A DNA stretch of 64,000 nucleotides from positions 1 through 64,000 of the forward strand of contig SJCO01000001.1 of assembly GCA_005217565.1 (NCBI GenBank), read 5' to 3'. Below the pieces are notes generated by a model. It had not been told where the DNA came from and did no database searches. It saw only the letters and a program-made list of their open reading frames with translations. This DNA comes from Puteibacter caeruleilacunae (lineage in GTDB: Bacteria; Bacteroidota; Bacteroidia; Bacteroidales; Prolixibacteraceae). The translations under genes and the position numbers were made by a program. Position 1 is the stretch's first letter, and each line of letters begins with the position of its first letter. Of the stretch, positions 36,238 to 44,817 are shown piece after piece.

Positions 36238-37398
36238 ATGAAAATAACTGAAGTGAAAGTGTGGTTAGTTGAGGGAGTGAAATACAACTGGACCATGCTA
36301 AAAATATATACAGATGAAGGCTATACCGGTGTGGGCGAAGCAACAAACTGGCCTGGAAGTCCTATTGTTGAAGCTGCAGCCAGGCATTTGGGAGAACGTA
36401 TTATTGGAGAGGATCCCATGCGTATAGATTACCTCTGGACAAAATTGTATCGAGACTTAAACTGGGTGGGGCCTTTTGGTGCTAGTATGTGTGCTATTAG
36501 TGGATTGGATATGGCATTACTTGATTTGAAAGGTAAGGTGCTAGGCGTGCCTGTCTATGAACTTTTAGGGGGAGCTTTTCGTAAGGAAATAACTTTGTAT
36601 GCTAATTATTGGTTTACCAAAGGAGGATTTAATGCTAATGATTATGCAGCACAGGCAAAAAAGGTTGTAGAAAATGGATTTACAGGCCTTAAGTTTGATC
36701 CGTTTGCTCATACAAATTACTTTTATGGTGCTGATCTTTCAACAAATCTTGCGCTTACTGAATCACAAATGGATTACTCTTATGATGTGTCAAAGGCTGT
36801 ACGTAATGCTGTTGGAGATGATGTGGATATTATGATTGAGACTCATGCGATGCTAAATGCCAAGACTGCAATAACGATGGGTAACCGTTTAGCTGACTTG
36901 AATATTACATGGTTTGAAGAGCCGTTGGGACCTGAAAATCCTGAGGCTTTGAAGGCTTTTCGCGATAGGTTGAATCCTGCAGTCTCTATTTGTGTGGGAG
37001 AACGTCACTACACGCGTCATGGTATTCGAAGATTGCTGGAATTGGGGGTCTGTGATATAATGATGCCTGATATTACCCGTTGTGGAGGTCCTTCAGAAAT
37101 GAAACGAATGGCTACCATGATGGAGGCTTATAATGTGCTTTTGGCCCCACATAATCCTAACGGACCATTATCTACATTGGCGAGCGCACATGTCTGTGCA
37201 GCGGTACCAAACTTCTTCCGCCAGGAATTCATGTTTAATGACGTAACTTGGAGAGATCAAATTATTGATCATGCTCTTCCAATAGAAAATGGTAAATTAG
37301 TTCTATCGGATCGTCCGGGTCTTGGTGTTGACTTGATTGAGGAAGAAATGGAGAAGCATCCTGGGATACGTGAAGCAAGAGATGGTTTTTATGTATAA
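36238..37398 (+). CDS. MR/MLE enolase-superfamily sugar-acid dehydratase
   Basis: A 386-residue cytoplasmic enzyme of the mandelate racemase subgroup. The capping domain covers about 1-125. In the barrel, the metal ligands are Glu201 (in I-E-T-H, with His203 behind it), Glu227 in F-E-E-P and Glu255 in G-E-R. The His-Asp dyad is His305 (A-P-H-N-P) with the Asp of M-P-D-I-T-R. This pattern resembles galactonate-type dehydratases, which convert a sugar acid to its 2-keto-3-deoxy form. Position between an aldolase-like gene and a lactonase supports dehydration of an aldonate such as L-fuconate; the exact substrate is inferred. Confidence 0.9.
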   Translation: MKITEVKVWLVEGVKYNWTMLKIYTDEGYTGVGEATNWPGSPIVEAAARHLGERIIGEDPMRIDYLWTKLYRDLNWVGPFGASMCAISGLDMALLDLKGKVLGVPVYELLGGAFRKEITLYANYWFTKGGFNANDYAAQAKKVVENGFTGLKFDPFAHTNYFYGADLSTNLALTESQMDYSYDVSKAVRNAVGDDVDIMIETHAMLNAKTAITMGNRLADLNITWFEEPLGPENPEALKAFRDRLNPAVSICVGERHYTRHGIRRLLELGVCDIMMPDITRCGGPSEMKRMATMMEAYNVLLAPHNPNGPLSTLASAHVCAAVPNFFRQEFMFNDVTWRDQIIDHALPIENGKLVLSDRPGLGVDLIEEEMEKHPGIREARDGFYV

Positions 37399-37409
37399 AA
37401 ATTCAAGTT

Positions 37410-38195
37410 ATGCTATCAATCGATTTAAATAACAAAGTCGCTATTGTTACCGGTTCAACGCAGGGAATAGGATTAGGCGTTGCAAAAGTTTTAGCTGATG
37501 CTGGTTGTAATATTGCAGGATGCGGATTAAGTGATTCCTCAAGCGATAAGGTCTTGAATTTTATAAAGGAAATCGAAGAACGAGGTCGTAAGGCTATGTA
37601 TATGCGTGTTGATGTGAAAGATCAGACATCAATAAATGCTTTTATTAATAGTGTTGTGGATCAGTTAGGTCGTATCGATATACTTATCTCTAATGCAGGC
37701 AGAAACATGTTTACTAATCCTGCTGCTTGCGATGAAACTTTCTGGGATGATAATATGGACTTAAATCTAAAGTCTCATTGGCTAATGTCAAAAGCATGCT
37801 ATCCTCAGCTGTGTGAAAATAAAGGAACAGTATTGTTAATGACTTCGAATCATGCATATGCGACATTGCCTGATTGCTTTCCATATAATGTTTCGAAGGC
37901 TGGAATCACCGGAATGGTGAAAGCTTTGGCTGTTCAATGGGGGCCTAAAGTCAGGGTTGTTGGTCTGGCTCCTGGTTTTATTCAAACCGAAGGCGGGGAT
38001 AAGTGGTTTGAATCGTTTCCTGATCCTATGAAGAAACGTCAGGAGGTTGAAAATATCCATCTGGTACAGAAGCTAGGGGATGTAGGTGAGGTTGGTGCTT
38101 TTTGTGCTTTCCTGTGTAGTGAATTTGCTGGATTTATAACAGGAACGACTTATCTTATGGATGGTGGCCGTTCTGCAATAATGCAAGATGTATGA
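37410..38195 (+). CDS. Short-chain dehydrogenase/reductase (sugar dehydrogenase-like)
   Basis: A 261-residue classical SDR with the nucleotide-binding loop TGSTQGIG near residue 15, the NAG motif (ISNAGRN) near 95, and the catalytic Tyr159-x-x-x-Lys163 (YNVSK). A serine-containing loop MTSNHAYA precedes it. The C-terminal end SEFAGFITGTTYLMDGG is canonical. Similar SDRs oxidise L-fucose or L-rhamnose at C1, or sugar acids. Here it is inferred to form the lactone that the SMP-30 protein next door opens. The SDR stop overlaps the next start by 4 bp, so the two are translationally coupled. Confidence 0.9.
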   Translation: MLSIDLNNKVAIVTGSTQGIGLGVAKVLADAGCNIAGCGLSDSSSDKVLNFIKEIEERGRKAMYMRVDVKDQTSINAFINSVVDQLGRIDILISNAGRNMFTNPAACDETFWDDNMDLNLKSHWLMSKACYPQLCENKGTVLLMTSNHAYATLPDCFPYNVSKAGITGMVKALAVQWGPKVRVVGLAPGFIQTEGGDKWFESFPDPMKKRQEVENIHLVQKLGDVGEVGAFCAFLCSEFAGFITGTTYLMDGGRSAIMQDV

Positions 38196-39085
38196 TGAAG
38201 GTAGAGTTGATTGTTGAGGCCAATAATATATTGGGCGAAGGTCCTCTATGGGATGAGCGAAATAAAGAGTTTGTTTGGGTAGATATTGAAAAGGGACTGC
38301 TGCAATTCTTTTGTGTGGAAGATAATGGATTGGAAGTTGTAGTCCTTAAAGAGAAGATAAGTGCAGTGGTGCTAACCTCAGTAGCTGGAACATATTTACT
38401 TGCATTAAAACGTGGCTTAACACTTTATGATAGAATAAAAGGATCATTCAAAAAGATTGTTGATCCGGAAAAGGATATACCGAATAATCGCTTTAATGAT
38501 GGAAAATGCGATTCTATGGGACGATTTTGGATTGGCTCAATGGATATGGATGTAAAGAAATATGCTGGAAATCTTTACTGTCTGAATAATGATTCGCAAA
38601 TCGATCTAAGGTTGTCGGGATTAACAATTTCAAACGGAATGGCTTGGAGTCTGGATAATCAGCAGATGTATTTTATTGATACGGATACCTATAAGGTGAT
38701 GTGTTATGATTATGATGAGACTTCAGGAGCAATAGTGCATCCGGTAGAGGCTGTTTGTGTGTCAAAAGAGCATGGAGCTCCAGATGGAATGTGTATTGAT
38801 AGTGAAGGAATGTTATGGATTGCTCATTGGGGCGGAGCCAATGTGTCTCGTTGGAATCCTAACAGTGGAGAATTATTGGAAAAGGTGGATATTCCTGCCC
38901 CATTGGTTACCAGTTGCTGTTTTGGCGGAAAAGATTTAACAGAATTGTATGTAACAACAGCTTCACAAGGACTTACTGAAGATGAGTTGAAGAGATATCC
39001 TCTTAGCGGCTCAGTATTTAAGATAAAAACAAGTATAAAGGGTGCTCCAGTGCATCGATTTCACTTAAATGGATTAAAAGAATAA
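38192..39085 (+). CDS. SMP-30/gluconolactonase-family lactonase
   Basis: A 297-residue six-bladed beta-propeller. The metal-binding motif GEGPLWDE near residue 15, NDGKCDSMGRFWIGSM near 107, LTISNGMAWSLDNQQMYFIDT and GAPDGMCIDSEGMLWIAHWGG are the family's conserved blade motifs. It hydrolyses sugar lactones to aldonates, and with the SDR and the dehydratase it completes an oxidative route. The start overlaps the SDR stop by 4 bp; the GH2 gene follows after 17 bp, so the operon may continue into it. Confidence 0.92.
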   Translation: MMKVELIVEANNILGEGPLWDERNKEFVWVDIEKGLLQFFCVEDNGLEVVVLKEKISAVVLTSVAGTYLLALKRGLTLYDRIKGSFKKIVDPEKDIPNNRFNDGKCDSMGRFWIGSMDMDVKKYAGNLYCLNNDSQIDLRLSGLTISNGMAWSLDNQQMYFIDTDTYKVMCYDYDETSGAIVHPVEAVCVSKEHGAPDGMCIDSEGMLWIAHWGGANVSRWNPNSGELLEKVDIPAPLVTSCCFGGKDLTELYVTTASQGLTEDELKRYPLSGSVFKIKTSIKGAPVHRFHLNGLKE

Positions 39086-39102
39086 CTAAACCATATCGAA
39101 CA

Positions 39103-42060
39103 ATGATCACAAAATTAAATTATTTATTGCTGATATTGCTGTTTGTCAGTTGGGGCTGCAGTAAGAAGCAACCAATTTATGAACTGCAGGTTGCAGGTGT
39201 AGAGTACCCTGAGATTTTGCTGAATGGAACATGGAAGTTTACAATGAATCCTCCCGAGAAATTTTGGGAAAATAGTGTAGATACTAAATCGTGGAACGAT
39301 ATTTCAGTTCCAGGAGAATGTCAGATGCAGGGATTTGCAATTAAGCATGATCAACCGTTCGTTTATAAGAAAGAAATAAGCGTCCCTGACGATTTCGAGA
39401 ATAAGAGTGTATTGCTTAATTTCTATGGTGTTTATAGCTATGCCAAAGTATGGGTGAATGGAGAATTTGTTCGTGATCATTGGGGTGGCTTTACCAAATG
39501 GAGTTGTGATCTAACGGACAAGGTTAAAGCTGGAGAGAAGGCCATTATTACAGTTGAGGTTACTGATCGTGCTGATGATATCTCGTATGGTAGTGGTTAT
39601 GCCAAACATCAAATCGGGGGGATTCTTCGTGATGTAGAATTGGTTGCACTTCCGGCATGCCATTTCAAACAGCTTTATGTTGAGACTGAATTAGATGATG
39701 ATTATAGAGATGCTAATTTGAAAATTTATTATGAAGTGAGTAATGCAAACTCGTTAAAGGCTGCATTCGAATTACTAGACTCTAATGATGAACTAGTAAC
39801 AGCATGGGAAAGAAACCTGGAAGTATCTCGAGGTGAAATTAACTTACCGGTAGAAAATCCAAAGAAATGGGATGCAGAGCATCCAAATTTATATACGTTG
39901 GTTACTCGGTTGTTTGTGGCAAATGATGAAGTGCTGTCTCAATCTCAACGTATTGGTTTTAGGGAGGTGAAGGTTGATGGAAACAAGTTATTAGTAAATG
40001 GAAATCCTGTAAAGCTTCGTGGAGCATGTCGTCATGATGTTCATCCTACGTTGGGAAGGACTACTACGGCAGATTATGACTTGAAGGATGTGTTGTTAGC
40101 CAAGGAATGTAATATGAATTTTATTCGTACTTCACACTATCCTCCGTCAGAGACTTTCTTAAAATATTGTGATGAATTTGGGATTTATGTAGAAGATGAG
40201 ACGGCTGTGTGTTTTGTTGGTTCTCATCGGACTGAAGCTTATAGGGCCAGCGGTGCTTCTCAGGCTGATCCTGAGTTTTCCTCAAGATATCTTTCTCAAT
40301 TGGAGGAGATGGTCGATAATCATCGGAATCATCCTAGTATCATTATTTGGTCCATTGGTAATGAAAATACTTTTGGCCATAATTTCATCAAATCGTATGA
40401 GTGGATGAAAAATAATGATCTAACCAGACCGATAATATATAGTTATCCTGGACAGGTTCCTGATAGTTTGATTAATTATGAGATCCTGAGTATGCATTAC
40501 CCCGACTGGCGAGGTAATCTGAATCAGTATGGAATTCAAACCAAGGATTTCAATTATGAGCCCATGCCTGTATTGTTTGATGAGTGGGCCCATGTGGCTT
40601 GCTACAATAATTTTGAATTAAAAGAAGATCCTAATGTTCGTAGTTTCTGGGGACAAAGTCTTGATAGTATGTGGACCAAAGTGTTCGAAGCTCCAGGAGG
40701 ATTGGGAGGTGCTATATGGTGTATGCTTGATGAAACATTTATGCTTCCCGAAGATCTTGATGGTTTCAATGAATGGTGGGGAATCCTCGATAAGAATGTT
40801 ATTCCTGCAACTTATATGGGACCTACTGTTGGTTATGGTGAGTGGGGGATTGTTGATGCCTGGCGTAGAAAGAAACCAGAGTTTTGGGGAACGAAAAAGG
40901 CGTATTCTCCTACTAAAATCTATCAAAAGCAAATTGATGATTTTAAAACCAATAAGGTTCTTACTGTTCCTGTCCATAATCGTTTCGATCATACCGATTT
41001 TTCAGAGTTGAAGATTCAGTGGAAATATAATGGAAACACTGGACTGTTGAATGGAGTGAGTCTAGCGCCTCATACTAAAGGAGAACTTGTATTCCCCGCC
41101 CAGGATTGGGCGTCTGGTCAAAAGCTGAATATTCAATTCTATCAAAATGATACATGCTTGGTGGATGAATATAACCTGCAATTAGGTGAACGAAAAACAG
41201 AACAGCTGGCTTGTAGTGAGGGAATTCTTAAGGTTGTGAAGAACAATGAAGTATTGCGTATAAGTGGTAAGCAGTATGCTGTTACTATTAATAAACAAAG
41301 TGGTCTTCTTGAGAATCTAACGGTTAATGATCAGGAAGTTGTTAAATCAGGGCCTTATTTGAATTTAAAGTTGCCTGGTAAAGCTATTCAATATTCCACT
41401 ATTCAAATGGATCAATATGGTAAAGATTGGAAAATGAAAGACCTACATGTTGATATAAAAGATGGCATTGCAGAAATAAAAACGCAAGGTAATTATGGCG
41501 AAATATCGGTTGATTATATCATTAAGCTTGATGAAAATGGTGTATGTAGTATCGACTATCATGTAGACAGGATACCTGCTAATAAGAATATCCAGGAATT
41601 AGGCTTACGATTTATAATGGGTGATAACTTTGAAAAGATCGCCTGGGATAGGAACGCTTATTTCACAGCTTATCCTGATGGTGATCTTGGATGTCCAAAA
41701 GGAATAGCACACTTGTCAGAAATGCCAAAGATGAATTACTGGGAAAAACCGGGGCACCGATGGGAGTTGGATTCACAAGGATACTATTATTTTGGATTAA
41801 AGAAGCAGCTACCATACTCGAATATTGTGCGAGCATTAAAAGAGCACATTTACTCTTACTCTATTTCCTCCTCAAATGCAGAGCTTGAGGTGGTGTCTAA
41901 CGGACAACAAGCTTGTCGATTCGATAAGGTGTCTAATGAAAATGTGTTGATTATCAATGATAAATGGGATTACAATAGTCTGCTTTGGGGAAATTATTAT
42001 AAACGAATAAATGTGGGAAGTACTTATAATGGTAAGGTTGGGATTAAATTCACAAAGTGA
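39103..42060 (+). CDS. GH2-family glycosidase, lipoprotein
   Basis: A 985-residue enzyme with a lipobox (VSWGC, Cys19). The order is a sugar-binding jelly-roll (about 40-190), an Ig-like domain (about 195-295), and the TIM barrel (about 300-600). The barrel has RGACRHDVHPTLGR, the likely acid/base Glu421 (S-I-G-N-E-N) and the likely nucleophile Glu494 (F-D-E-W). A further Ig-like segment and a large C-terminal beta-sandwich (about 710-980) follow, as in LacZ-type beta-galactosidases. It probably releases beta-linked galactose or glucuronate from the glycan; GH2 subfamilies differ in specificity. Confidence 0.92.
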   Translation: MITKLNYLLLILLFVSWGCSKKQPIYELQVAGVEYPEILLNGTWKFTMNPPEKFWENSVDTKSWNDISVPGECQMQGFAIKHDQPFVYKKEISVPDDFENKSVLLNFYGVYSYAKVWVNGEFVRDHWGGFTKWSCDLTDKVKAGEKAIITVEVTDRADDISYGSGYAKHQIGGILRDVELVALPACHFKQLYVETELDDDYRDANLKIYYEVSNANSLKAAFELLDSNDELVTAWERNLEVSRGEINLPVENPKKWDAEHPNLYTLVTRLFVANDEVLSQSQRIGFREVKVDGNKLLVNGNPVKLRGACRHDVHPTLGRTTTADYDLKDVLLAKECNMNFIRTSHYPPSETFLKYCDEFGIYVEDETAVCFVGSHRTEAYRASGASQADPEFSSRYLSQLEEMVDNHRNHPSIIIWSIGNENTFGHNFIKSYEWMKNNDLTRPIIYSYPGQVPDSLINYEILSMHYPDWRGNLNQYGIQTKDFNYEPMPVLFDEWAHVACYNNFELKEDPNVRSFWGQSLDSMWTKVFEAPGGLGGAIWCMLDETFMLPEDLDGFNEWWGILDKNVIPATYMGPTVGYGEWGIVDAWRRKKPEFWGTKKAYSPTKIYQKQIDDFKTNKVLTVPVHNRFDHTDFSELKIQWKYNGNTGLLNGVSLAPHTKGELVFPAQDWASGQKLNIQFYQNDTCLVDEYNLQLGERKTEQLACSEGILKVVKNNEVLRISGKQYAVTINKQSGLLENLTVNDQEVVKSGPYLNLKLPGKAIQYSTIQMDQYGKDWKMKDLHVDIKDGIAEIKTQGNYGEISVDYIIKLDENGVCSIDYHVDRIPANKNIQELGLRFIMGDNFEKIAWDRNAYFTAYPDGDLGCPKGIAHLSEMPKMNYWEKPGHRWELDSQGYYYFGLKKQLPYSNIVRALKEHIYSYSISSSNAELEVVSNGQQACRFDKVSNENVLIINDKWDYNSLLWGNYYKRINVGSTYNGKVGIKFTK

Positions 42061-42092
42061 TGACCACTAACTATTGAAGATTGAAAAATATA

Positions 42093-42128
42093 AGACCAGG
42101 CTATATTTATTGATAGCCTGGTCTCTTT
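42093..42128. terminator. Shared hairpin between convergent GH2 and lyase genes
   Basis: AGACCAGGCTA (42093-42103) and TAGCCTGGTCT (42114-42124) are perfectly complementary over 11 bp, with a 10-base AT loop and T-rich tail. It lies between the GH2 stop and the stop of the minus-strand heparinase-fold gene. Confidence 0.88.
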
Positions 42129-42130
42129 CT

Positions 42131-44461
42131 TTATCTTAGTTTATAATCTCCTGCTTGAGTTATAGTGATGTTTAGAGTGTTTCCTGATCGTGAAGTTTTA
42201 CACGTATTACCTGACATTGATTGAGGAACAGGGTAGTTCCAATCTTGTATTTTAATATTTACTGGTTGAGCGACTTTTAGATTAAGCTCTGACTTATTCT
42301 TCATTAAAGTAATGATACCGCTGATTTTCTCATTCGCATGTAGCGAAAAGTCATCACTGTCTATTTTCGTTGAGTTGCGAAGAATGTAGCTTTCCCCTTT
42401 TGAATGACTGTAATATCCACTCATTGTGTTTGAAGTCTTCCAGGTGATATTTCCTACCTCCTGACTGTTTCTTCTTATAACGACTCCGTTTGGTGTTGAA
42501 TGAAATGATAAGTCTTTAACCGAATTTTCAAAGCCCATAACCACAATTGAGTTGCCGATTGCTCCGTTCGTTTTTCTAGAAAGATGATATCCCTGTTGCG
42601 TAAAACCATTGCCTTTTTTCTTACGTACATAGTTGTCGTAAAACCACGATTCTTCAATACTGGAATTCCATTGGTCTGCAGTAAGATCATAGATGTAAAG
42701 TGGCTCACAAGGTTCTGTTGAAGGAGTCAATTTCCAAGTATTGTTATTAACTACATGGAAAGGATTCTGATCTCGAGTATTCACGTATTCGTACGCTCCT
42801 TCATTTCCTGGTTCTGTAACTGAACTGTGTAATAGTAGTTCTAGTTCTGCTTCTTTTTCTGTTTTAATAACATCTTTAAGGATGTAAAAGTCACCAAGGT
42901 TAATGATTTCTCTTTGCCATTCTTTTAAACAGGTGGAATCGTACAGGTTGGTTGGATTAAGTACGACATCGAAATATGGTGTTGAAAGCTTGTCCGTATT
43001 ATTGTTTGTGAGCAAGAATTTTGTCTCACCCCAGTTGTCTTTATTGTTAGGGAATGAACCAAAATTAGGCCAGTCTTGTCCTTCTCCTATTTGTCCTTTA
43101 CCATTGACCAGTAAAACATTGTGTTCTTTTGTTGTTTTTGGATTAGAATAGCCTAAGTCAGAGATGTAAGGTACGCCAGCTTTATGAAGCATAAACTGTC
43201 CATCGTCTGGCTGTCCATGTCCCTGATAATGCTGACCCGAGCGACAAGTGAAATAGGTTGCATCGTTGGCCCATGATGAACGCCAGGCAAATATTCCCAG
43301 GTCTTCAAAAAAGTGCCAGTTAGGGTATTGCGTGATATCAGCTGATTGAACATTAGGTGCTTTCCATATGTATCGCCATACATCACCCTTGAAATTTGAA
43401 TTCCCGCGTTCTACTGTATCTTTTGACTGATCACGCCACTCTTCAACTCCATCACATTGTAAGTCATTGGCCAACCATTTTGCAATAGGATCATCAAGAG
43501 CTTTTGCTAAGGCTGGAAATACACACCTAGGATCTCCCCAAAAGTTAGGATTACAATCTGCAAAACGTGCTAATCCTCCGAAATTGTCTTTTCCACCAGG
43601 TAGGATAGTGTATAAACAGTAGGTTGAGGTATTTTTAAACCAATCTAAGTCGCTATATGGTTGTGATTTGGTTTTAAACTGATGATTTCGGATCATCTCA
43701 AACCATTGCATATAAGTTTTAAGTTGGAACATAAAGTACGTTGCTCCTTCGTCTGATGCACCATCCGACATGTAATTGTTCATTGCTCCTGTCAATGTCT
43801 CATATTTGTGGCTTAATGTTTTCTCCCATTTTGTTTTAATCGCTGGAGAGATGTTGTCGACAGTATAAAGTACTGCTGTTAAGGCTGCATAAGCATTGAT
43901 GCCATGATTACAATGCATGATGTCGAAACGTTCTGTAGAGAATCGGCCATATTCATGATGAAAGTGATCAGCAATAGCTATCAGACGTTGGTCTATTTCT
44001 TTTTGTTCTTGCGATGTAAATAGATTATGACTTATATCGTATGCTCCAGATGTGGCTATCAATGCCTGTCCTAATGCCAAGTCATTTGGCCCTTTGGCTT
44101 TTCCTGCAATCCATTGGTCCCATTCTTCCCAGTTTACGAATTGAAGTATACTTTTTCTAATATAAGCTTTGTAAGGCTGATCTGGTTCTAGAAGTTGTAC
44201 CAGTGCCATTGCCATTAGGTTTTCTGTTTCACCCCTGAGAATGCGTGGGGAATTTTTCTCAAATGATACTTCAGATTTTAGACGCTTGCTTTTTTCCACA
44301 AGACTAGCCCATTCATCAGTGTGGGAAGACGTGCGATAGGCTTGCAATGATTTAATTTCATCCTGTTGGAAAAATAACCGGGGATGCTGTTTGTTTTGTG
44401 CATTGATACATGTGATCAACAAAAGTTGACTAAGCAGTGTGATTAGAATTATCCTGTTCAT
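42131..44461 (-). CDS. Heparinase II/III-fold protein, probable polysaccharide lyase
   Basis: A 776-residue secreted protein (signal ends CINAQ). The N-terminal half is an alpha/alpha toroid (LFFQQDEIKSLQ, the FDIMHCNHGINAYAAL segment with the Asn-His pair, GASDEGATYFMFQLKTY). The central part (about 400-450) is the heparinase II/III beta domain with YQGHGQPDDGQFMLHKAG, DLGYSNPKTTKEHNVLLV and GQIGEG, positions where related lyases bind metal or substrate. A C-terminal beta-sandwich follows. It is on the strand opposite the rest of the operon and divergent from the second sulfatase. It would cleave uronate-containing glycan by elimination; family assignment within PL12/15/17/21/35/39-like groups is not possible by eye. 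Confidence 0.83.
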   Translation of the reverse strand: MNRIILITLLSQLLLITCINAQNKQHPRLFFQQDEIKSLQAYRTSSHTDEWASLVEKSKRLKSEVSFEKNSPRILRGETENLMAMALVQLLEPDQPYKAYIRKSILQFVNWEEWDQWIAGKAKGPNDLALGQALIATSGAYDISHNLFTSQEQKEIDQRLIAIADHFHHEYGRFSTERFDIMHCNHGINAYAALTAVLYTVDNISPAIKTKWEKTLSHKYETLTGAMNNYMSDGASDEGATYFMFQLKTYMQWFEMIRNHQFKTKSQPYSDLDWFKNTSTYCLYTILPGGKDNFGGLARFADCNPNFWGDPRCVFPALAKALDDPIAKWLANDLQCDGVEEWRDQSKDTVERGNSNFKGDVWRYIWKAPNVQSADITQYPNWHFFEDLGIFAWRSSWANDATYFTCRSGQHYQGHGQPDDGQFMLHKAGVPYISDLGYSNPKTTKEHNVLLVNGKGQIGEGQDWPNFGSFPNNKDNWGETKFLLTNNNTDKLSTPYFDVVLNPTNLYDSTCLKEWQREIINLGDFYILKDVIKTEKEAELELLLHSSVTEPGNEGAYEYVNTRDQNPFHVVNNNTWKLTPSTEPCEPLYIYDLTADQWNSSIEESWFYDNYVRKKKGNGFTQQGYHLSRKTNGAIGNSIVVMGFENSVKDLSFHSTPNGVVIRRNSQEVGNITWKTSNTMSGYYSHSKGESYILRNSTKIDSDDFSLHANEKISGIITLMKNKSELNLKVAQPVNIKIQDWNYPVPQSMSGNTCKTSRSGNTLNITITQAGDYKLR

Positions 44462-44817
44462 TGTTTGTTAATTTGAAATCAAATGTAAAGTAAAAAGATA
44501 ACTGGAATTCTACTTGGTAATATTGTTCGGGATATAGGTAAATATGATGAAAGTTAGATAACAGATGGTTACGAGGACAAAATTTAGGTTTAAGCGATTT
44601 TAGATGGGGTTACAATCGTTCAAATAGGTGGAAAATATGGCTAAATCCTGATCGTTCAACGAAACTGTATTTCTTTTGAACGAGAGTGAAATTGTTCTGC
44701 GAGATATTGAATCGAGACACTTTTAAAAGGAGTTAATTTTGGTGTAGTGATTTTAGTCTTGAGGATTGAACCTCTGTAGAATAGCTTTTAAGAGGTTCAG
44801 CGTTGGAAGAATTAAAC
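44462..44817. promoter_or_regulatory. Divergent promoter region with repeated TCGTTCAA boxes
   Basis: This 356-bp gap separates the minus-strand lyase and the plus-strand sulfatase operon. TCGTTCAA appears at 44617-44624 and 44652-44659, and its inverse TTGAACGA at 44676-44683. The last two form an inverted repeat with a 16-bp spacer. The boxes are good candidates for a shared regulator binding site. Just before the sulfatase start a GGAAG at 44806-44810 may act as ribosome binding site. Confidence 0.6.
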
